DNA of 64,000 bases from Ruegeria lacuscaerulensis (GTDB taxonomy: Bacteria > Pseudomonadota > Alphaproteobacteria > Rhodobacterales > Rhodobacteraceae), in the NCBI RefSeq assembly GCF_013033355.1, contig NZ_WQDY01000003.1, forward strand, positions 458,307 to 522,306, given 5' to 3'. The position numbers and the translations under genes were made by a program. The notes beneath the pieces are model-generated. The model saw only the letters and a program-made list of their open reading frames with translations. It had not been told where the DNA came from and ran no database searches. This document shows, one piece after another, positions 41,209-50,763 of this stretch (the first letter of the stretch is position 1; each line of letters begins with the position of its first letter).

Positions 41209-42606
41209 ATGACTACGATCAAACTGCACAACACAAGGACCCGGACGAAAGAGGATTTCGTGCCGATCAGTGCTGACAACGTGCGGATGTATGTCTGTGG
41301 TCCGACGGTTTATGACCGCGCCCATCTGGGCAATGCGCGGCCCGTAGTGGTGTTTGACGTGCTCTATCGGTTGCTGCGCCACACCTATGGCGCGGATCAC
41401 GTAACCTATGTGCGCAATTTCACCGACGTGGATGACAAGATCAACGCGACTGCTCTGGCGCGGCAGAAAGCGGGTGCAGCGGGCACGTTGGAGCAGCTTG
41501 TGCAGGAACGCTCGGACGAGACGATCGGCTGGTACCTGCATGACATGGGCGCTTTGGGCGCGCTGGAGCCCAACGCGATGCCGCGCGCGACGCAGTATAT
41601 TGGCCAGATGATAGCCATGATCGAGGACTTGATCGCCAAAGGCCACGCCTATGCAGCCGAGGGGCATGTTCTGTTCGCTGTGGACAGCTGGAAGGCTAAA
41701 TACGGCGCGCTGTCTGGTCGTTCGGTCGATGACATGATCGCCGGGGCGCGGGTCGAGGTTGCGCCTTACAAGAAAAACCCGATGGATTTCGTGCTTTGGA
41801 AACCGTCGAGTGACGAGTTGCCGGGCTGGGACAGCCCGTGGGGACGGGGACGTCCGGGATGGCATATCGAATGCTCGGCCATGAGCTATGAACTGTTGGG
41901 CGAAAGCTTCGATATTCACGGCGGCGGAAATGACCTGATGTTCCCGCATCATGAGAATGAGATCGCCCAAAGCTGCTGCGCCCATCCCGAGGGCGAGTTC
42001 GCGCGGGTTTGGCTGCACAATGAGATGCTGCAGGTCGAGGGTAAGAAGATGTCCAAATCGCTGGGCAATTTCTTCACCGTCCACGACCTGCTGGATCGGG
42101 GTGTGCCGGGTGAAGTGATCCGGTTTGTGTTCCTGCAAACGCATTACCGCAAGCCGATGGACTGGACCGAGAAAAAGGCGCGCGAAGCCGAGGCGACGTT
42201 GCGCAAGTGGCGGGCGCTGACAGCGGGCTTCGAGCCCGCCGCCAGCGCGGCCCCCTCGGTGATCGCCGCGCTGGGTGATGACCTCAACACGGCGGGGGCT
42301 GTCGCGGAACTCCACCGTCTGGCGGCAGAGGGTGACGCAGCGGGCCTGTCGGCCAGTGCGCAAGTTCTTGGGTTGTTGGTGCCTGAAATGGGCGCTTGGG
42401 CCGATACGGGCTCGGCAGATCTTTCTGGTCATGCGGCGCGTCTGGCCGAGGCGCGGGCCCAGGCGATGCAAAGCAAGGACTTCTCGGAAGTGGACCGGTT
42501 GAAGGCGGCCTATGTCGCAGCAGGGCTGGAAGTGCGGATGAGCAAGGACGGTGTGGAGCTGGTGCCGGGGGCCGGGTTTGACGCTGCCAAGCTGGAGGGT
42601 GTGTGA
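41209..42606 (+). CDS. cysS: Cysteinyl-tRNA synthetase
   Basis: 465 residues, TAGGAG before the start. Charges tRNA-Cys. Zinc ligands and class I motifs are visible: [16 protein letters not shown] (Cys near 28 and the HIGH-equivalent HLGN), [28 protein letters not shown], and [11 protein letters not shown]. The C-terminal helical domain is complete. Its stop overlaps the cimA ATG (TGATG). Confidence 0.97.
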   Translation: MTTIKLHNTRTRTKEDFVPISADNVRMYVCGPTVYDRAHLGNARPVVVFDVLYRLLRHTYGADHVTYVRNFTDVDDKINATALARQKAGAAGTLEQLVQERSDETIGWYLHDMGALGALEPNAMPRATQYIGQMIAMIEDLIAKGHAYAAEGHVLFAVDSWKAKYGALSGRSVDDMIAGARVEVAPYKKNPMDFVLWKPSSDELPGWDSPWGRGRPGWHIECSAMSYELLGESFDIHGGGNDLMFPHHENEIAQSCCAHPEGEFARVWLHNEMLQVEGKKMSKSLGNFFTVHDLLDRGVPGEVIRFVFLQTHYRKPMDWTEKKAREAEATLRKWRALTAGFEPAASAAPSVIAALGDDLNTAGAVAELHRLAAEGDAAGLSASAQVLGLLVPEMGAWADTGSADLSGHAARLAEARAQAMQSKDFSEVDRLKAAYVAAGLEVRMSKDGVELVPGAGFDAAKLEGV

Positions 42607-44240
42607 TGTCGAAGGAACGGCTTTATCTATACGACACCACCCTGCGCGACGGGCAGCAGACCCAGGGTGTGCAGTTCTCGACTGCTGAAAAGGTGCAGAT
42701 TGCCAAGGCTCTGGACGAGTTGGGCGTGGACTATATCGAGGGCGGTTGGCCCGGTGCAAACCCCACCGACAGCGCGTTTTTCGAGGTTGCGCCAAAGACC
42801 TCGGCCCGGTTGACGGCCTTTGGTATGACCAAACGGTCGGGCCGGTCGGCCGAGAATGATGATGTGCTGGCCGCCGTGATGAATGCTGGCACGCAGGCCG
42901 TCTGTCTGGTGGGCAAGTCCCATGACTACCACGTGACCCACGCGTTGGGGACCACGCTGGAAGAGAATGTCGAGAATGTCCGCGCCTCAGTCGCGCATAT
43001 CGTGGCGCAGGGGCGCGAGGCGCTGTTTGACGCCGAGCATTTCTTTGATGGCTACAAGGACAATCCCGCCTATGCGGTTCAGGTCTGCCGGGCGGCGCTG
43101 GACGCAGGCGCGCGCTGGATTGTGCTGTGCGATACCAATGGCGGTGCGCTGCCTGCTGAGGTTTCGCGCATTGTGACCGAAGTGATCGCCGCAGGTCTGC
43201 CGGGCGATCGTTTGGGTATTCATACGCACAATGACACCGAAAACGCAGTCGCCTGTTCCCTTGCTGCTGTGGATGCAGGCGCGCGACAGATACAGGGCAC
43301 GCTGAACGGGCTGGGCGAGCGGTGTGGCAATGCGAACCTGACCGCTTTGATCCCGACCTTGTTGCTGAAAGAACCCTATGCATCGAACTTTGATATAGGC
43401 GTCACCTCACAGGCGCTGGCCGGTCTGACGCGTATCAGCCGGATGCTGGATGACATCCTGAACCGGGTGCCCAGCAAACAATCGGCCTATGTGGGGGCCT
43501 CGGCCTTTGCGCATAAGGCGGGGCTGCACGCCAGCGCGATCCTCAAGGATCCCTCGACCTATGAGCATGTAGATCCGGGGGCAGTCGGCAATGCGCGGAT
43601 CATCCCGATGTCAAATCAGGCTGGGCAATCGAACCTGCGCAAGCGCCTGACCGAGGCGGGGCTGTCGGTGGAAAAAGCCGACCCTGCATTGGGGCGCATC
43701 CTTGACCGGATCAAACAGCGCGAGGCCGAGGGCTATTCTTATGACACCGCACAGGCCAGTTTTGAACTGCTGGCGCGGGATGAGTTGGGGCAACTGCCCG
43801 AGTTCTTTGAGGTCAAGCGGTACAAAGTGACCGTTGAACGGCGCAAGAACAAGTACAACAAGATGGTCAGCCTGTCCGAAGCCGTGGTCGTGGTGAAAGT
43901 CGACGGCGAAAAGAAGCTGTCGGTCAGTGAGTCTCTGGATGAGGATGGCAGCGATCGCGGACCGGTGAACGCGCTTGCCAAGGCGCTGGCGAAAGATCTG
44001 GGGCAATATTCGCAGGTTCTGGCGGATATGCGGCTGGTGGATTTCAAGGTGCGCATCACCCAAGGCGGGACCGAGGCTGTGACCCGCGTCATCATCGACA
44101 GCGAAGACGGGCAGGGGCGGCGCTGGTCGACCGTGGGCGTCAGTGCGAACATAGTCGATGCCTCGTTCGAGGCTCTGCTGGATGCGATCCAGTGGAAACT
44201 GGTGCGTGATTGCGGGCCGCAGGCGGTGGTGGCCGAGTGA
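42606..44240 (+). CDS. cimA: (R)-citramalate synthase
   Basis: 544 residues from 42606. Condenses acetyl-CoA and pyruvate to citramalate, the threonine-independent route to isoleucine. The alpha-isopropylmalate/homocitrate TIM barrel has DTTLRDGQQTQGVQF, GGWPGANP, the metal-binding HTHND, and NGLGERCGNANL. The C-terminal allosteric domain (about 410-540) is present, expected for isoleucine feedback. The substrate call rests on similarity to the CimA branch; a 2-isopropylmalate synthase-like role is less likely. It overlaps cysS by one base and the next gene by four. Confidence 0.92.
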   Translation: MSKERLYLYDTTLRDGQQTQGVQFSTAEKVQIAKALDELGVDYIEGGWPGANPTDSAFFEVAPKTSARLTAFGMTKRSGRSAENDDVLAAVMNAGTQAVCLVGKSHDYHVTHALGTTLEENVENVRASVAHIVAQGREALFDAEHFFDGYKDNPAYAVQVCRAALDAGARWIVLCDTNGGALPAEVSRIVTEVIAAGLPGDRLGIHTHNDTENAVACSLAAVDAGARQIQGTLNGLGERCGNANLTALIPTLLLKEPYASNFDIGVTSQALAGLTRISRMLDDILNRVPSKQSAYVGASAFAHKAGLHASAILKDPSTYEHVDPGAVGNARIIPMSNQAGQSNLRKRLTEAGLSVEKADPALGRILDRIKQREAEGYSYDTAQASFELLARDELGQLPEFFEVKRYKVTVERRKNKYNKMVSLSEAVVVVKVDGEKKLSVSESLDEDGSDRGPVNALAKALAKDLGQYSQVLADMRLVDFKVRITQGGTEAVTRVIIDSEDGQGRRWSTVGVSANIVDASFEALLDAIQWKLVRDCGPQAVVAE

Positions 44241-45019
44241 GCGTTGCCTTCGACGATGACGTAAAGGCCTGCGCCGCACTTGTGCATCGCGCTGATCCGG
44301 ATCGGTTCATGGCGGTGATGGCGGCTCCGGTTGCGGTGCGACCCAAGCTCTTTCCGATTTACGCACTAAATGCCGAGGTGGCGCGCGCGCCGTGGGTCAC
44401 GCAAGAGACGATGATCGCCGAAATGCGTCTGCAATGGTGGCGCGATGCGTTGCAGGAAATTGCCGAAAGTGGAACTGTGCGCCGCCACGAGGTTGTAACG
44501 CCCTTGTCCCGTGTGCTGTCGCCTCATCTGGCCGCGCAACTTGATGAGTATGTGGCCGTAAGGCGTTGGGATATATATCGTGATCCGTTCGAAGATCAGG
44601 CCCATTTCGACACCTATCTGGACCAGAGTGCAGGTAGCCTAATGGTTGCTTCTGCGCAGGTTCTGGGGCCAGCGGATGAGGGAGTTTTGCGCGACTTCGG
44701 CTATGCGGTTGGCGTGGCGAATTGGTTGCGCGCGATCCCCGAGCTTGAGGCGCGCGGGCGCATCCCATTGTTGGACGGCACACCTGACGGGGTGCGGGCG
44801 CTGGCGCAAGCAGGGTTGGACCAGTTGCGGCGGGCGCGGGCGAATGCGGCGATGGTGTCGGCACAGGCACGTCCGGCGCTGTATTCCGGGTGGCAAGCCG
44901 AATGGGTGCTGCGTCGCGCCATTGCCAAACCGGATCGTGTGGCTGCCGGGGATATGGCGCAGGGGGAAATGCGGCGCAGGTTGTCCCTGATGTGGACGGC
45001 CGCGCGGGGGCACTGGTAG
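44237..45019 (+). CDS. Squalene/phytoene synthase-like protein (NDUFAF6 type)
   Basis: 260 residues from the GTG at 44237, which overlaps the cimA TGA (GTGA). All-alpha squalene/phytoene synthase fold. The segments LFPIYALNAEVARAPW and EMRLQWWRDAL are those shared with mitochondrial NDUFAF6, a complex I assembly factor. The Asp-rich DxxxD pairs needed for prenyl diphosphate binding are not evident, so enzyme activity is doubtful. An accessory role in respiratory complex assembly is an inference. It converges on the MFS gene, four bases between stops. Confidence 0.82.
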   Translation: MSVAFDDDVKACAALVHRADPDRFMAVMAAPVAVRPKLFPIYALNAEVARAPWVTQETMIAEMRLQWWRDALQEIAESGTVRRHEVVTPLSRVLSPHLAAQLDEYVAVRRWDIYRDPFEDQAHFDTYLDQSAGSLMVASAQVLGPADEGVLRDFGYAVGVANWLRAIPELEARGRIPLLDGTPDGVRALAQAGLDQLRRARANAAMVSAQARPALYSGWQAEWVLRRAIAKPDRVAAGDMAQGEMRRRLSLMWTAARGHW

Positions 45020-45023
45020 GCGA

Positions 45024-46250
45024 TCAGGCGGCCTCGGGTTCCGTGGGCTTCAACACCAGCCACAACAGCGCGCCACCGGCCAAGGTCAACAGAGGGATCA
45101 TGGCAAGGTTCACCGCCGTCCACCCCTCGACCGCCGAACCGCCCGAGCAGTTCATCAACCCGCCCGAAGCAAGCGAGGCAAAGGTTACGCCGCCGAACAC
45201 CAGCAGGTCATTCAGACCCTGCATCCGCCCGCGTTCATTCACGTCATGGGCAGAGGCCAGCATCGTAGTGGCCCCGATAAAGCCAAAGTTCCAACCGATA
45301 CCCAGCAGGATCAGCGCGATGAAGAAATTGCCAAGCTCGACCCCTTGCAGGGCGACCACTCCGGCTGCGCCCAGAATGGCAAGGCCGAGGGCGACGATTC
45401 TCTCGACTCCAAAGCGGGCGATCAACTGACCGGTGAAAAAGCTGGGGATATACATGGCCAGAACATGCCCAGTCACCACATCGGCCGCGTCATTGGCCGA
45501 ATAGCCGCAGCCGACAACCGCCAGCGGGGTTGAGGTCATGACAAGGTTCATCAGCGCATATGACACCATCGCGCAGATGATCGCGACGGCGATGCGCGGG
45601 GTTTTCAACATCTCAAGCCGGGTGCGACCTTTGGGTGCGCCCTCTGCCATTTTTGCCGGGGTCGGGATGTCGAGAAAGAAGAACAGGACAGAGCCGATCA
45701 CATTCACCGCAATCACCGCCATATAGGTGCCGAGGAACGGGATCACATAGGCAGTTGAGGTCAGCTTGACGATCTGTGGCCCGATGATCGCCGCCGCAAG
45801 CCCTCCGGCCATGACATAGGAAATCGCTTTGGGGCGGAAAGCGTCCGAGGCCGTATCGGCGGCGGCAAAGCGGTAAAAGCCGTGTGCGCTCATATAGATA
45901 CCGGTCAACAGGCTGCCTAGCAGAAAGATGGGGAATGACCCCAGATACAGGCCGTAAGCCCCGACCAGACCACCAAGCGCACCTGCGGTTGCACCCACCA
46001 AAAAGCCAACGCGCCGTCCCCAGCGCTGCATGATGGCCGAGATCGGCGTGGCCGCCAGCATCGAGCCCAGCACGATCAGTGAGATCGGAAGGGTCGCCAG
46101 ACAGGCATTGGTCGCCAGCGACTCGCCCGCCAAGCCGCCGACGATAAAGATCATCGGCATCTGAGCGCCCAGCACCGCTTGCGCGGCCACCAGAACGGCG
46201 ACGTTGCGTTTGGCCTGGCTGTCATCGGGGGTAGTGGCAGTCATCGTCAT
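45024..46250 (-). CDS. MFS transporter
   Basis: 408 residues from 46250 (an ATG at 46244 is equally good). About 12 hydrophobic helices, with the loop-2 motif region SAIMQRWGRRVGFLVGA after the second helix, typical of the major facilitator superfamily. The substrate cannot be told. It is divergent from the AlkA-type glycosylase gene across 97 bases; the open frame upstream to 46427 runs antisense through that gene. Confidence 0.88.
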   Translation of the reverse strand: MTMTATTPDDSQAKRNVAVLVAAQAVLGAQMPMIFIVGGLAGESLATNACLATLPISLIVLGSMLAATPISAIMQRWGRRVGFLVGATAGALGGLVGAYGLYLGSFPIFLLGSLLTGIYMSAHGFYRFAAADTASDAFRPKAISYVMAGGLAAAIIGPQIVKLTSTAYVIPFLGTYMAVIAVNVIGSVLFFFLDIPTPAKMAEGAPKGRTRLEMLKTPRIAVAIICAMVSYALMNLVMTSTPLAVVGCGYSANDAADVVTGHVLAMYIPSFFTGQLIARFGVERIVALGLAILGAAGVVALQGVELGNFFIALILLGIGWNFGFIGATTMLASAHDVNERGRMQGLNDLLVFGGVTFASLASGGLMNCSGGSAVEGWTAVNLAMIPLLTLAGGALLWLVLKPTEPEAA

Positions 46251-46347
46251 GCGCTCATGGGTATCCGCGAAAAGCATGTCGCACAAGCGGGTTGCATATG
46301 CGTCAAAGCAGCCTAACGTGTGCGCTATTAAACAGCCTGAGGCCCGC

Positions 46348-46980
46348 ATGTCCGTCGGACGTATCATCGAAACCAACGACTGTGTGCGTGAGGGGGCCGA
46401 GTGGCTGGGCAATGCCTGCCCGCGCATGGCCTATGCGCTGGATCAGGTGGGACCGTTGCCCCTGCGTCGCAAGCCTGACGGGTTCGCGCAACTGCTCAGC
46501 GCGATTGTCAGCCAGCAGGTCAGCGTGGCCTCGGCCAATGCGATCTGGAAACGGTTACAGGACGCGAAACTGACCGGCCCGCGCAAGATCATATGGGCCA
46601 CGGATGATGACCTGCGCGCCGTTGGGCTGAGCCGTCAGAAAATTCGCTATGCCCGCGCGCTGGCCGAGGCGCGCATTGATTACAAGGCGTTACGCGACCT
46701 TCCTGATGCGGATGTGGTCGCCATTCTGACCGAGGTTCCGGGCATCGGCGTCTGGACCGCCGAGATCTACGCCATGTTCTCGCTGGGCCGTGCCGATGTG
46801 ATCGCGCCGGGCGATCTGGCCCTGCAGGAGGCCGCGCGTATCCTCTACGATTTGCCCAAACGCCCGACTGACAAAGAACTGCGACAGATGGCCGGCGCGT
46901 GGTCGCCCTGGCGCTCGGTTGCGGCGCGGGTGTTGTGGGCCTATTACCGGGTGGCAAAGGAACGAGAAGGGATCAGATGA
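46348..46980 (+). CDS. AlkA-type DNA-3-methyladenine glycosylase
   Basis: 210 residues from 46348; the frame is open further upstream but without family sequence. Base-excision repair of alkylated purines. The HhH-GPD fold shows LLSAIVSQQVSVASA, then the helix-hairpin-helix LTEVPGIGVWTAEIYAMFSLG and the catalytic Asp in APGDLALQ. There is no N-terminal AlkA extension, so it is the short form. Its stop overlaps the esterase start (ATGA), the first link of a coupled run to 48446. Confidence 0.92.
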   Translation: MSVGRIIETNDCVREGAEWLGNACPRMAYALDQVGPLPLRRKPDGFAQLLSAIVSQQVSVASANAIWKRLQDAKLTGPRKIIWATDDDLRAVGLSRQKIRYARALAEARIDYKALRDLPDADVVAILTEVPGIGVWTAEIYAMFSLGRADVIAPGDLALQEAARILYDLPKRPTDKELRQMAGAWSPWRSVAARVLWAYYRVAKEREGIR

Positions 46981-47642
46981 CTCGAGTATTGAATGCGCTC
47001 CGAAAAGAGCCGGTTTCGGGCGACACGCGTTCGGTCGTGGTGTTTGTGCATGGCTATGGTGCCAACGGGGCCGACCTGTTGGGGCTGGCCGACCTGCTGG
47101 GGGAACATCTGCCGGATACGCTGTTTGTTGCGCCTGATGCGCCCGAGCAAATCCCCGGAATGCCCAACGGTTTCCAGTGGTTTCCGATCCCGTGGATCGA
47201 CGGCTCGTCCGAGGAAGAAGCACGCCGCGGTATGGAGATGGCGGTCGAGGATTTCAACGCCTTCCTTGACGCGCTGATGGTGGATGAGGACGTGCTGCCC
47301 GAACAGGTGGTGCTGTTCGGCTTCAGTCAGGGCACGATGATGAGCCTGCACGTGGCCCCGCGCCGCGAAGACCCAGTAGTTGGAATTGTCGCCTTTTCGG
47401 GCCGGTTGCTGGAGCCTGACCTGCTGCCCGATGAAACGGTTAGCCGGATGCCGATCCTTCTGGTGCATGGAGACGCTGATGATGTGGTGCCGCCGCAATC
47501 GCTGCCTGAGGCGGCCGAGGCGCTGCAGGCTGCCGATTTCAAAGAGGTTTACGCCCATATCATGAAGGGCACCGGCCACGGTATCGCGCCTGATGGCCTG
47601 AGCGTGGCGTTGGCCTTCATGCGTGACAAGCTGAGCCTTTGA
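46977..47642 (+). CDS. Phospholipase/carboxylesterase-type alpha/beta hydrolase
   Basis: 221 residues. Nucleophile Ser117 in GFSQG, acid Asp in HGDADDVVPP (about 167-169) and His201 in GTGHGI complete the triad; VHGYGANGADL near 24 forms the oxyanion region. It matches the carboxylesterase/phospholipase 2 family (acyl-protein thioesterase-like). The natural ester is unknown. Starts inside the glycosylase stop and ends four bases before the acetyltransferase. Confidence 0.9.
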   Translation: MTRVLNALRKEPVSGDTRSVVVFVHGYGANGADLLGLADLLGEHLPDTLFVAPDAPEQIPGMPNGFQWFPIPWIDGSSEEEARRGMEMAVEDFNAFLDALMVDEDVLPEQVVLFGFSQGTMMSLHVAPRREDPVVGIVAFSGRLLEPDLLPDETVSRMPILLVHGDADDVVPPQSLPEAAEALQAADFKEVYAHIMKGTGHGIAPDGLSVALAFMRDKLSL

Positions 47643-47646
47643 TCCA

Positions 47647-48141
47647 ATGATCGCAGTTCGGCCGATGATGCCCGAGGATGTGGCAGCCGCGTGCCGGATC
47701 CTCAACCAGATTATCGAGATCGGGGGGACGACTGCGTTCGAGATCCCGTTCTCTGAGGCACTTTTTGCGCAAAGTTATCTGGAAGGGCCGGACAAGATTT
47801 GTTGTCATGTTGCACTGGACCGTGATGGCGAGGTGGCCGGTTTCCAGTGGCTGGGATCGCATGCAAAATTGCCTGAAGACTGCGCCGATATCGCCACTTT
47901 TGCGCGCCGCGATCCGGTTCTGAAAGGTGTTGGGCGCGCGCTGTTTGCCGAAACCTCGAAACATGCGGCGGCTTTGGGGTTCAGCGCGATCAATGCCACG
48001 ATCCGGGCCGATAACCGGCAAGGGCTGAGTTACTACGACAAGATGGGTTTTCTGGACTACTCGGTCGCTTATGGCGTTCCCCTTCGTGACGGCACACCGG
48101 TTGATCGGATTTCCAAACGGTTTGAACTGAGAAAGGGTTAG
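47647..48141 (+). CDS. GNAT-family N-acetyltransferase
   Basis: 164 residues with a GNAT fold. The acetyl-CoA loop is at about 97-102 (LKGVGRALF), followed by the NATIRADNRQGLSYYDKMGF segment typical of the phosphinothricin/methionine-sulfoximine acetyltransferase branch. The acceptor amine is not known. It is four bases after the esterase and two before the monooxygenase-type gene. Confidence 0.88.
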   Translation: MIAVRPMMPEDVAAACRILNQIIEIGGTTAFEIPFSEALFAQSYLEGPDKICCHVALDRDGEVAGFQWLGSHAKLPEDCADIATFARRDPVLKGVGRALFAETSKHAAALGFSAINATIRADNRQGLSYYDKMGFLDYSVAYGVPLRDGTPVDRISKRFELRKG

Positions 48142-48143
48142 GA

Positions 48144-48446
48144 ATGCTAGTCGTTACTGGAACGGTTGAGGTCGCGCCGGAAGGCATTGAACAGGCGGCA
48201 AAAGCCGCGCAGGAAATGGTGGCGGAAACGGTGAAGGAACAAGGCTGTAACGTCTACGAATTCAGCCAGGTTCTTGGGCATTACAACCGCTTCCGAGTGT
48301 ACGAAGAGTGGGAAAGCCAAGCTGCGCTTGAGGCGCATATGGCCACGCCGCATATGGCCGTGTTTCAGGATGCTTTGGGTGAGGTTGGGGTCACATCCGC
48401 GGATATTTACCGCATCGTAGGCGGCGAAAAACAGCCGCTTCGGTAA
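48144..48446 (+). CDS. Antibiotic biosynthesis monooxygenase-domain protein
   Basis: 100 residues forming one dimeric alpha/beta-barrel (ABM) domain: VTGTVEVAPEGIEQ, CNVYEFSQV and FRVYEEWESQAALEAHMATPH are the family strands. Such proteins may oxidise quinol-like compounds, but most members have no known substrate. It is the last gene of the run that starts with the glycosylase; two bases separate it from the acetyltransferase. Confidence 0.88.
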   Translation: MLVVTGTVEVAPEGIEQAAKAAQEMVAETVKEQGCNVYEFSQVLGHYNRFRVYEEWESQAALEAHMATPHMAVFQDALGEVGVTSADIYRIVGGEKQPLR

Positions 48447-48872
48447 TCAATTCCAAAGGTGGGGTTCTGTGAACTCCACCGAGTTGCCCGCCGGATCGCG
48501 TACGTAAAGCGAGTGCGCGCCGTTCGGCCAGTCGAACTCGGCATCCAGGGGTACGTTCCAGTCCAGCAGGTGTTTGCGCATCACCGCGATCTGGTCGCGG
48601 GGCATGGACAGGCAGACATGGCCCGGTCCGCGCGCTCCATGAGGGGGCACGGGCAGGTCGGGGTTCAGTGGCGGTTTCTCGGTCTCGTCAGCGTTGAAGA
48701 TCAGCAGAACCGTTGCACCCACGCGATAGAACACATGCCGGTCGGTGACCCGCTGGATTTTTTCAAGTGCCAGAACCTCACCATAGAATTGTTCGGCCAC
48801 GTCAAGGTCATCGACGTACAAAGCGGCCTCAAGAATGCCCAGCGGGGTGGGGATATCCGACGTGATTTTCAT
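48447..48872 (-). CDS. VOC (glyoxalase-fold) protein
   Basis: 141 residues with two beta-alpha-beta-beta-beta modules (LEAALYVDDLDVAEQFYGEVL at 14-34, GHVCLSMPRDQIAVM near 83, and the C-terminal SLYVRDPAGNSVEFTEP). Metal-ligand positions look present (His84, Glu in VEFTE). The substrate is unknown; members include dioxygenases, isomerases and resistance proteins. It abuts the end of the ABM gene in convergent orientation. Confidence 0.87.
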   Translation of the reverse strand: MKITSDIPTPLGILEAALYVDDLDVAEQFYGEVLALEKIQRVTDRHVFYRVGATVLLIFNADETEKPPLNPDLPVPPHGARGPGHVCLSMPRDQIAVMRKHLLDWNVPLDAEFDWPNGAHSLYVRDPAGNSVEFTEPHLWN

Positions 48873-48903
48873 GGCCTAAGCCTATCATAAACGGAGGTTT
48901 TTG

Positions 48904-49521
48904 TCACCGACGTGGTCGGCGGTCACGTTTACGCTGAGGGGCCGCGTTGATCGCGGGTTCGGGCAGGCTGTCCCATTGGCCGGGATCCAGCCCATCCAGC
49001 GTCCAGTCGCCAATGCGGGCGCGGATCAGGCGCAGGGTCGGGTGGCCCACAGCCGCCGTCATGCGCCGAACCTGCCGGTTCTTGCCTTCGCGCAGGGTTA
49101 GCTCGATCCAGCAATCGGGCACTGTCTGACGTTCGCGGATCGGAGGGGTGCGCGGCCAAAGCCCATCGGGTTCGTCCATCATCCGGGCCTTGGCGGGGCG
49201 GCTCACGCCATCTTTCAACTCGACCCCGTCGCGCAGCGCCTTTAGCGCGGCGGCGTCGGGCAGGCCTTCGACCTGTACCCAGTAGGTTTTGGCCATCTTG
49301 TGCTTAGGGTCGGCGATATGCGCCTGCAGCCGCCCATTGTCGGTCAGCAGCATCAGCCCTTCGCTGTCACGGTCCAACCGCCCGGCAGGATAGACGTCCG
49401 GTAGGTCGATGAAATCCGACAGGGTGCTGCGCGGTGTGTCCGCATTCGCCCGGTCGGTAAATTGCGGCAGCACGTCGAAGGGTTTGTTGAATCGAATAAA
49501 CCAGCTCATGGTCTTCGCCAT
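48904..49521 (-). CDS. RsuA/RluE-type 23S rRNA pseudouridine synthase
   Basis: About 205 residues. Catalytic Asp in [17 protein letters not shown], an early [11 protein letters not shown], and [20 protein letters not shown] near the C-terminus. There is no N-terminal S4 domain, as in RluE (U2457 of 23S rRNA in E. coli); the rRNA target is inferred. Starts at 49521, 49509 and 49563 are all possible, and no strong Shine-Dalgarno decides. The C-terminus ends in a short Arg/Lys-rich tail. It overlaps nothing and faces the HNH gene divergently. Confidence 0.88.
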   Translation of the reverse strand: MAKTMSWFIRFNKPFDVLPQFTDRANADTPRSTLSDFIDLPDVYPAGRLDRDSEGLMLLTDNGRLQAHIADPKHKMAKTYWVQVEGLPDAAALKALRDGVELKDGVSRPAKARMMDEPDGLWPRTPPIRERQTVPDCWIELTLREGKNRQVRRMTAAVGHPTLRLIRARIGDWTLDGLDPGQWDSLPEPAINAAPQRKRDRRPRR

Positions 49522-49720
49522 AGCGCGGCGGAAACTGTCGTGCAACCTGTGGATAACTGTCATGTGCCTGTTACGCAGGCAGCTTACCCATTCCCCGAGA
49601 TATTGTGGATACTCAGGGCTTGTCAGAGTTTTAACACGATATATAGTTAACTTAAGGCCGGGGCGGGTGTTCCCCGCTCTGATGTCAAACGGGCAGAGCA
49701 GAGCGAGGAGCGATTCTGAT

Positions 49721-50308
49721 ATGGACGCAGACTTCAGGACCGAATTTGTCAGGGAACCCGGTGCGCTAAAGCATCATCCGGCACTGGTTTTGAACGCCGA
49801 TTATCGCCCCTTGTCTTACTATCCACTGTCCCTTTGGCCATGGCAGGAGGCTGTGAAAGCCGCCTGGCTGGATCGGGTGGACATTGTGGCCGAGTATGAC
49901 GAGGTCGTCCGAAGCCCCAGCACTGAAATCCGAATACCGTCGGTTGTTGTGCTGAAAGACTATGTAAAACCCAGAAAGCGCGTGGCCTTCACGCGCTTTA
50001 ATTTATTTCTAAGGGATGAATTCCGCTGCCAGTATTGCGGCAGCCGGGGGGATCTGACGTTTGACCACGTGGTGCCGCGTGCCGCAGGCGGTGTGACCAG
50101 TTGGCAGAATGTGGTGGCGGCGTGCAGCCCGTGCAACCTGCGCAAAGGGTCGAAATCGCTGCGGCAGGCAGGAATGACCCTGCGCAAGCCGCCGCGCCAG
50201 CCCGATGCCGAAGCCTTGCGCAATGTCGGGCGGAAGTTCCCGCCCAATCACCTGCATGACAGCTGGATCGACTTTCTTTACTGGGATGCCGAGCTGGACG
50301 AGTTCTGA
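49721..50308 (+). CDS. HNH endonuclease
   Basis: 195 residues from 49721 (GAGGAG upstream). HNH core with [22 protein letters not shown]...[19 protein letters not shown]: two CxxC-type zinc pairs and the catalytic His in FDHVVP. It is of the single-domain type widespread in alphaproteobacteria, with no methylase or phage partner, so a housekeeping DNA-repair-like role is likelier than restriction. Its last 31 bases overlap the end of dsbB on the other strand. Confidence 0.9.
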   Translation: MDADFRTEFVREPGALKHHPALVLNADYRPLSYYPLSLWPWQEAVKAAWLDRVDIVAEYDEVVRSPSTEIRIPSVVVLKDYVKPRKRVAFTRFNLFLRDEFRCQYCGSRGDLTFDHVVPRAAGGVTSWQNVVAACSPCNLRKGSKSLRQAGMTLRKPPRQPDAEALRNVGRKFPPNHLHDSWIDFLYWDAELDEF

Positions 50309-50763
50309 CGCCAGGCCAGCATCCAGAATACAATCAGCACAGTCGAGATTACGCCGTTCCAGGCGGCCATGGACAATCCGAACATCTCCCACGGGATGTC
50401 ATCGCAGCGTACAAGGGGCGCGGTCATGATCTGGTCGAACAGGTCCTGAGTCGATAGTCCTCCGATATCACCGGAAGTGCAGCTTGAGGGGCCTTCCCAC
50501 CACCCTTGCTCGACCCCGGCGTGGAAAAAGCCGATAGCCGCAGTGGACAGCGCAGCTAGTGCTCCGACGAGGGGTAAAAAGTTCAAACGCGGCAGCGCCA
50601 GAGCCAACGCGCCTACAACAAAAGCTACGGCATGAGGATAGCGCTGCCAAATGCACATTTTGCAAGGTGCCATACCGCCAAGGTATTGAAATGCCCACGC
50701 CCCCAGCAGCAACGCGCCAGAGCCGCAGGCAGCGACCAAAATCAGTTGAGCTCTTCGTGTCAT
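50278..50763 (-). CDS. dsbB: Disulfide bond formation protein DsbB
   Basis: 161 residues, four membrane helices. Passes electrons from DsbA to quinone. Active cysteines: Cys34-x2-Cys37 (PCKMC) in the first periplasmic loop, and Cys95 and Cys120 in the second. The frame is open upstream, but the ATG at 50763 overlaps the YqaA-type stop by four bases and fits the family length. It runs antisense over the HNH 3' end. Confidence 0.9.
   Translation of the reverse strand: MTRRAQLILVAACGSGALLLGAWAFQYLGGMAPCKMCIWQRYPHAVAFVVGALALALPRLNFLPLVGALAALSTAAIGFFHAGVEQGWWEGPSSCTSGDIGGLSTQDLFDQIMTAPLVRCDDIPWEMFGLSMAAWNGVISTVLIVFWMLAWRQNSSSSASQ

Noticed and set aside
41000..41212. 70-residue ORF before cysS
   Set aside because: No ribosome site and no family features; it overlaps the cysS start in another frame.
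49721..50308. HNH gene as part of a restriction or phage system
   Set aside because: No methylase, terminase or portal gene nearby; neighbours are housekeeping genes.
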